A model generated the notes under the pieces. It did not search any database, was not told the origin of the DNA, and worked only from the letters and a program-made list of their open reading frames with translations. A stretch of 16,722 nucleotides of DNA from SZUA-430 sp034440175 (GTDB lineage Bacteria; Pseudomonadota; Alphaproteobacteria; Micropepsales; Micropepsaceae): NCBI GenBank assembly GCA_034440175.1, contig JAWXBO010000016.1, forward strand, positions 1 through 16,722, in the 5' to 3' direction. The position numbers were made by a program, and so were the translations under genes. Shown piece by piece: positions 13,039 through 16,722 of this stretch (position 1 is the first letter of the stretch; every line of letters begins with the position of its first letter).

Positions 13039-13798
13039 CGCCGATCCGATGCACCAATTCCGAATCGAACCTCTGTTCGAAGGTCTCCGCTGGACGCTTT
13101 TTGGTCAGGACATTTCATTCACAAACTCGAGCTTGTGGATGGTGCTTGTCACCTTGGCTGCCGCCGCGTTTTTCACGTTTGCGGTCAGGCCGGACGGGAT
13201 TGTGCCGGGGCGGGCGCAGTCCGTGGCAGAGCTGTTGCACGATTTCCTTGCAACCACGATGCGAAATATTGCGGGCGAAGACGGGATGAAGTTTTTCTCG
13301 TTCGTCTTCACGATTTTTATCTTCGTGCTGTTTGGCAATTTCTTTGGACTGATCCCCTATTCATTCACGATCACCAGCCACATCATCGTCACGTTTGCGT
13401 TGGCGATGACGGTATTCCTTCTCGTCATCTTTGTCGGATTTTGGAAGCACGGACTGGGATTTTTGCGGTTGTTTGCGCCCTCGGGAGCGCCATGGTGGAT
13501 TCTGCCGCTTCTGGTTCCCATTGAGATATTCTCGTTCTTTCTCAGGCCGATCAGCTTGTCGGTGCGGCTTTGCGCAAACATGTTCGCCGGGCACGTCATG
13601 CTCAAGGTCTTCGCCGGATTTGTTGCAGGTTGGCTAGGTGTCGCAAGCTTTGCGTCAGCCATTGCGATTGCACCGTTAATCGCTGGAATTGCCGTGACCG
13701 GGCTTGAAGTTCTGATTGCCTTCCTTCAGGCGTTCGTGTTTGCCGTTTTGACATGTATCTATCTCAACGACGCCCTTCACCTTCACGATCATCATTAA
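13031..13798 (+). CDS. atpB: ATP synthase F0 subunit a
   Basis: A 255-residue proton-channel subunit of the F1F0 ATP synthase in the inner membrane. Five or six hydrophobic helices are visible, beginning around residues 36-52 and 88-110. The essential arginine is Arg179 in RPISLSVRLCANMFAGH. The second conserved helix EVLIAFLQAFVFAVLTCIYLNDALH is at the C-terminus, followed by a His/Asp tail. The ATG at 13031 is used; the frame extends 12 codons upstream into atpI, but that part is arginine-rich and has no similarity to the family. The eight-base overlap with atpI suggests coupled translation. Length is normal for alphaproteobacteria. Confidence 0.95.
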   Translation: MISADPMHQFRIEPLFEGLRWTLFGQDISFTNSSLWMVLVTLAAAAFFTFAVRPDGIVPGRAQSVAELLHDFLATTMRNIAGEDGMKFFSFVFTIFIFVLFGNFFGLIPYSFTITSHIIVTFALAMTVFLLVIFVGFWKHGLGFLRLFAPSGAPWWILPLLVPIEIFSFFLRPISLSVRLCANMFAGHVMLKVFAGFVAGWLGVASFASAIAIAPLIAGIAVTGLEVLIAFLQAFVFAVLTCIYLNDALHLHDHH

Positions 13799-13842
13799 CT
13801 CATCGCCCATTGCGGGACTGAACATTACAAGGAGACTTACAA

Positions 13843-14067
13843 ATGGAAGCTGAAGCAGCAAAACTCATTGGTGCAGGTATCGCCTGTTTGGCTCTCGCGG
13901 GCGCGGGCGTTGGCATCGGTAATATTTTTGGAAGCTATTTGTCCGGCGCCTTGCGGAATCCTTCGGCCGCTCAAGGGCAATTTACAAACCTTCTCATTGG
14001 CTTTGCACTCTGCGAAGCGACCGGATTGATCGGCCTTGTTATGGCATTCATCATTCTTGGTTCGTAG
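13843..14067 (+). CDS. atpE: ATP synthase F0 subunit c
   Basis: A 74-residue hairpin of two transmembrane helices that forms the rotating c-ring. The first helix has the close-packing glycine pattern GAGVGIGNIFGSYLSGALR, the polar loop is RNPSA, and the second helix carries the proton-binding Glu58 in LCEATGLIGLVMAFI. Glu at this position is the usual proton carrier; no extra polar residues of a sodium-binding site are obvious. AAGGAG lies eight bases before the ATG, the best ribosome-binding site in the operon, fitting the need for many copies of subunit c. Confidence 0.96.
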   Translation: MEAEAAKLIGAGIACLALAGAGVGIGNIFGSYLSGALRNPSAAQGQFTNLLIGFALCEATGLIGLVMAFIILGS

Positions 14068-14091
14068 AGTCAGATCGACAGGCCCGGAATC

Positions 14092-14712
14092 ATGATGGAT
14101 CAGTCCACAGTGGAGTTTCAGGTCGCAGACCTTGCCCCCCTTGAGGGCCATGGTGCGGCGCCTGAAAGTGAGTATGGATCCAGCACGGAGCAAGCCGATG
14201 CCGGGCATGGGGCCAAGCCGGGGTTGCCGCAGCTCGACACTTCCACGTTTGCGAGCCAACTTTTTTGGCTGATTATCACTTTCAGTTTCCTCTATTGGGT
14301 CATGTCGCGCATCGCGTTGCCCCGGTTGCAGGGCGTAATTCTCGACCGCAGCAAAAAGATCCAAGGCGATCTTGATGAAGCGGCGGGTGCGAAACGGGCG
14401 AGTGAAGCGGCGCTGGCGAACTATGACAAGGCGCTTGCCGATGCGCGTGCCAAGGCTCTCAAGTTGGGCGAAGAGTTACGCAACAAGGCCCAGGCAGAAG
14501 CGAACGCCAAGAACGACGCTGTTTCAAAGCAGCTTGCCACCGATACGCAAAAGGCAGAAGCAGGGGTCGCCGAGATGCGGGCGGGCGCGATGTCGCGCCT
14601 GGCGGTGATAGCCCGCGACACAGCGGCTGAGATCGTCGAGAAGCTCACAGGCGAAATAGCGAATGCCGGCGACATAGATGCGGCCATCACCACAGCGTTG
14701 AAGCGGTCCTAA
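14092..14712 (+). CDS. atpF': ATP synthase F0 subunit b'
   Basis: A 206-residue peripheral-stalk subunit. An acidic, low-complexity N-terminal extension of about 50 residues precedes the single transmembrane helix (FASQLFWLIITFSFLYWVMS). IALPRLQGVILDRSKKIQGDLDEA then leads into a long Ala/Lys/Glu-rich helix expected to pair with subunit b. LPRL..V...R...I..DL is typical of b' proteins. Two adjacent ATG codons (14092 and 14095) are both possible. The presence of both b' and b is characteristic of alphaproteobacteria and photosynthetic bacteria. The N-terminal extension is on the long side. Confidence 0.92.
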   Translation: MMDQSTVEFQVADLAPLEGHGAAPESEYGSSTEQADAGHGAKPGLPQLDTSTFASQLFWLIITFSFLYWVMSRIALPRLQGVILDRSKKIQGDLDEAAGAKRASEAALANYDKALADARAKALKLGEELRNKAQAEANAKNDAVSKQLATDTQKAEAGVAEMRAGAMSRLAVIARDTAAEIVEKLTGEIANAGDIDAAITTALKRS

Positions 14713-14725
14713 AAGGGGAATATTC

Positions 14726-15220
14726 GTGAGCGGGTTTTTTGCAGATCCTACATTTTGGGTTGCCGTCGGCACAGTGTTGTTTGTGTTGCTGCTGATCCGC
14801 TTGAAGGTTCCCGGCCAGGTTACCAAAATGCTCGACAGCCGGGCGGACGGTATCAGGGCTGAACTTGAGGAAGCAAAGCGCTTGCGTGTTGAGGCAGAAG
14901 CGCTGCTGGCAGAATATCGCCGCAAGACTGCCAACGCCGCCGCTGAAGCGCAGGCGATTATCGATGCGGCCACAGCATCCGCCGAGCGCATGGCGGAAGA
15001 AGCGAAAGTTCAGTTGCAGCAACAGATTGCGCGCCGCGCAAAGATGGCGGAGCAAAAGATCGCGCAGGCTGAAGCTGATGCGATTGCTGACGTTCGCGCA
15101 GCCGCCACTTCGGTTGCAGCCCTAGCGGCTGGTCACGTCATTGCGAAGCACATGACCGAGCCAAAGGGCGATGCGCTCATCGATGGAGCGATCAAGGACC
15201 TAAGCTCCAAGCTGCACTGA
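14726..15220 (+). CDS. atpF: ATP synthase F0 subunit b
   Basis: A 164-residue peripheral-stalk subunit. A single N-terminal membrane helix (FWVAVGTVLFVLLLIRL) is followed by KVPGQVTKMLDSRADGIRAELEEAKRL, the recognised start of the b-subunit stalk, then a long Ala/Glu/Arg-rich helix that dimerises with b'. The GTG at 14726 is used with AGGGGAA upstream. It closes the operon 13 bp after atpF'. Its stop lies six bases from the stop of the converging thiolase gene, so no independent terminator fits between them. The F1 genes are not beside it; in alphaproteobacteria they normally form a separate operon. Confidence 0.94.
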   Translation: MSGFFADPTFWVAVGTVLFVLLLIRLKVPGQVTKMLDSRADGIRAELEEAKRLRVEAEALLAEYRRKTANAAAEAQAIIDAATASAERMAEEAKVQLQQQIARRAKMAEQKIAQAEADAIADVRAAATSVAALAAGHVIAKHMTEPKGDALIDGAIKDLSSKLH

Positions 15221-15226
15221 ACCGCC

Positions 15227-16390
15227 TTAAGAGTAGATTTCGAACAATCCAGCCGCACCCATGCCGCCGCCGATGCACATGGAGACAACTGCGCGCTTCA
15301 CTTTGCGGCGCCGGCCCTCGAGTAAAACATGACCCGTCAGCCGGGTTCCCGTCATGCCGAAGGGGTGGCCAATCGCTATCGAACCGCCGTTGACATTGTA
15401 CTTCGCCGGATCGATCCCGAGCTTGTCGCGGCTGTAGAGGCATTGGCTGGCGAAGGCTTCGTTGAGTTCCCACAAATCGATGTCGTCGATTTTCAGTCCA
15501 TGACGTTCAAGCAGGCGCGGCACTGCGAACACGGGGCCGATGCCCATCTCGTCGGGTTTGCAGCCCGCGATTGCCCAGCCTTTGAAGGCGCCCAGCGGCT
15601 GCAAGCCCCGGCGCTCGGCTTCTCTTGATTCCATGATGACGACGGCAGCAGCACCGTCTGACAGTTGGCTGGCGTTGCCAGCGGTGACGAACTTGCCCGC
15701 GCCCTTCACAGGCTCAAGCTTTGCCAATCCTGCGAGCGTCGTATCGGGACGATTGCATTCGTCGCGATCAACGACGGCGTCCACGAATGACTCGGCCTTT
15801 GTGTCCTTGTCGATTTTCTTCATCTGCGTTTTGACCGGGATGATTTCGTCCTTGAATTTGCCCGCTTGTTGAGCGGCGGCCATGCGGCGTTGTGATTCAA
15901 GTGAAAACTCGTCCTGGTATTCGCGGCTGACCTTGTAGCGCTCGGAGACGACGTCCGCCGTGTCGATCATCGGCATCCAGAAATCGGGATACATGTCGGT
16001 GAGCCGCGCTTCACGGCCGCCACCACCACCGCCCTGATAGCTGATCGAGTCGACGCCGCAACCGACGACGATGTTCGCGCCTTCCTCGACGACATAGTGC
16101 GCCGCGTTGGCGATCGCGTTCAGTCCTGACGAACAGGCGCGGTTGACGGTGGCGCCTGCGGTCGCAATCGGCAGCCCGGCCAACAGAGCGGCGGCGCGCG
16201 CCACGTTGCCTGAAGCCGCCACGCAACCGGCGACGACGTCTTCAACTTCCTTCGGGTCGACCTTCGACCGCTTGACCGCATGTTCTATCGCATGGCCGAG
16301 CATGGTCATGTTTGATGTGTTGTTGAATCCACCCCGTCCAGCCTTGGCGAGACCGGTGCGGGCGTAGGAAACGATGACTGCTTGGCGCAT
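15227..16390 (-). CDS. Acetyl-CoA C-acyltransferase (thiolase)
   Basis: A 387-residue thiolase that cleaves 3-ketoacyl-CoA with CoA (or condenses acetyl-CoA). The nucleophilic cysteine is Cys86 in VNRACSSGLNAI. His342 lies in GGSIAIGHPFGMTGTR and the second catalytic Cys372 in SMCIGGGMGAAG; WELNEAFASQ (308-316) is also standard. A run of six glycines (120-125, YQGGGGGGREARL) is unusual in appearance but lies in the variable loop region. A GGAG Shine-Dalgarno sits seven bases before the ATG. It follows the dehydrogenase gene by 22 bp on the same strand, making a fadBA-like pair for fatty-acid beta-oxidation. The pairing points to a degradative thiolase rather than a PHB-synthesis enzyme, but the substrate range cannot be told. 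Confidence 0.92.
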   Translation of the reverse strand: MRQAVIVSYARTGLAKAGRGGFNNTSNMTMLGHAIEHAVKRSKVDPKEVEDVVAGCVAASGNVARAAALLAGLPIATAGATVNRACSSGLNAIANAAHYVVEEGANIVVGCGVDSISYQGGGGGGREARLTDMYPDFWMPMIDTADVVSERYKVSREYQDEFSLESQRRMAAAQQAGKFKDEIIPVKTQMKKIDKDTKAESFVDAVVDRDECNRPDTTLAGLAKLEPVKGAGKFVTAGNASQLSDGAAAVVIMESREAERRGLQPLGAFKGWAIAGCKPDEMGIGPVFAVPRLLERHGLKIDDIDLWELNEAFASQCLYSRDKLGIDPAKYNVNGGSIAIGHPFGMTGTRLTGHVLLEGRRRKVKRAVVSMCIGGGMGAAGLFEIYS

Positions 16391-16412
16391 AATGCACTCC
16401 GAAAGTTGTTGG

Positions 16413-16722
16413 TTATCTCATATCCAGGAAGCGCTTACCCTCGCCCGCCAGCTTTTCGAGCAGCTTGGACGGTGCGAATTCGGGGCCCAGTTGGCTTTCG
16501 AACTGGCGCATCTTGGCCAGGACTTTGTCGAGTCCCATTGTGTCGCCAAAGAACATTGGGCCGCCGCGATAGACCGGCCAGCCGTAGCCGTTGATCCAGA
16601 CGACGTCGATGTCGGAGGCGCGGATGGCTTTGCCTTCTTCGAGAATTTTTGCGCCTTCGTTGATCATCGGATAGATGCAACGTTCCAGGATTTCCGCATC
16701 GTTGATGGCGCGGCGGGTGATA
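16413..16722 (-). CDS. 3-hydroxyacyl-CoA dehydrogenase / enoyl-CoA hydratase, C-terminal part (partial)
   Basis: Only the last 103 codons are in the window; the gene continues past the right edge. The sequence RRAINDAEILERCIYPMINEGAKILEEG, then DIDVVWINGYGWPVYRGGPMFFGDTMG, is characteristic of the C-terminal helical dehydrogenase domain of FadB/FadJ-type multifunctional beta-oxidation proteins. The frame is open back to the window edge, so an internal ATG at 16667 is not the start. It ends at FLDMR, a usual terminus. With the thiolase directly downstream it forms the two-gene trifunctional-enzyme arrangement. The N-terminal hydratase domain cannot be confirmed here. Confidence 0.9.
   Translation of the reverse strand, partial: ITRRAINDAEILERCIYPMINEGAKILEEGKAIRASDIDVVWINGYGWPVYRGGPMFFGDTMGLDKVLAKMRQFESQLGPEFAPSKLLEKLAGEGKRFLDMR

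Noticed and set aside
15999..16045. Hexaglycine run in the thiolase as a possible repeat expansion or frame error
   Set aside because: The frame is continuous and both flanks match thiolases. A Gly-rich loop is tolerated in this variable region, so there is no evidence of an error.

Overview
The window looks like a chromosomal segment of an alphaproteobacterium. The signs are a CcrM-type GANTC adenine methyltransferase with the long C-terminal domain typical of that class, a split F0 operon (atpI-atpB-atpE-atpF'-atpF, with both a b' and a b subunit and no F1 genes beside it), a mutY / DUF721 / DsbA-like / smc cluster, moderately high GC and frequent GTG/TTG starts. I cannot place it below class level from sequence alone.

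Layout. Positions 1-1960 are accessory and rearranged. They hold a small unrecognised protein (minus), an 820-bp RAYT/IS200-like transposase element (500-1319) bounded by perfect 25-bp inverted repeats, the 5' stub of an amidohydrolase gene cut off at that element's right end, a second decayed copy of the same element type (about 1494-1639), and an AT-rich stretch with no convincing gene. Positions 2012-3766 carry a PA0069-type radical SAM protein and rnhB. Positions 3767-4052 are the ccrM upstream region, which holds six GANTC sites, five of them within 70 bp. ccrM follows. A 545-bp gap then contains dyads and one arm of a long imperfect inverted repeat; the other arm encodes the last residues and stop codon of mutY. 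mutY (minus) and the DUF721/DciA-like gene (plus) diverge from a shared CATG. A membrane-anchored DsbA-like protein and full-length smc follow on the plus strand.

A vapBC toxin-antitoxin module lies on the minus strand between smc and the ATP synthase genes. The vapC frame has no stop at the end of the PIN domain and continues about 110 codons antisense into smc. vapB has a consensus-like promoter that would start transcription at or next to its ATG. A sigma-70-like promoter then precedes atpI-atpB-atpE-atpF'-atpF. On the minus strand, converging on atpF, are a thiolase and the C-terminal part of a FadB/FadJ-type 3-hydroxyacyl-CoA dehydrogenase that runs off the window, together a beta-oxidation pair.

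Most of the window is core housekeeping: GANTC methylation, 8-oxoG repair, RNA/DNA hybrid removal, chromosome organisation, ATP synthesis and fatty-acid oxidation. The unusual content is at gene borders: the GANTC cluster before ccrM, the vapC-smc overlap, the leaderless vapB arrangement, the mutY tail built from a repeat, and the transposon debris with a truncated amidohydrolase. I found no clear evidence of a wholly new multi-gene system.
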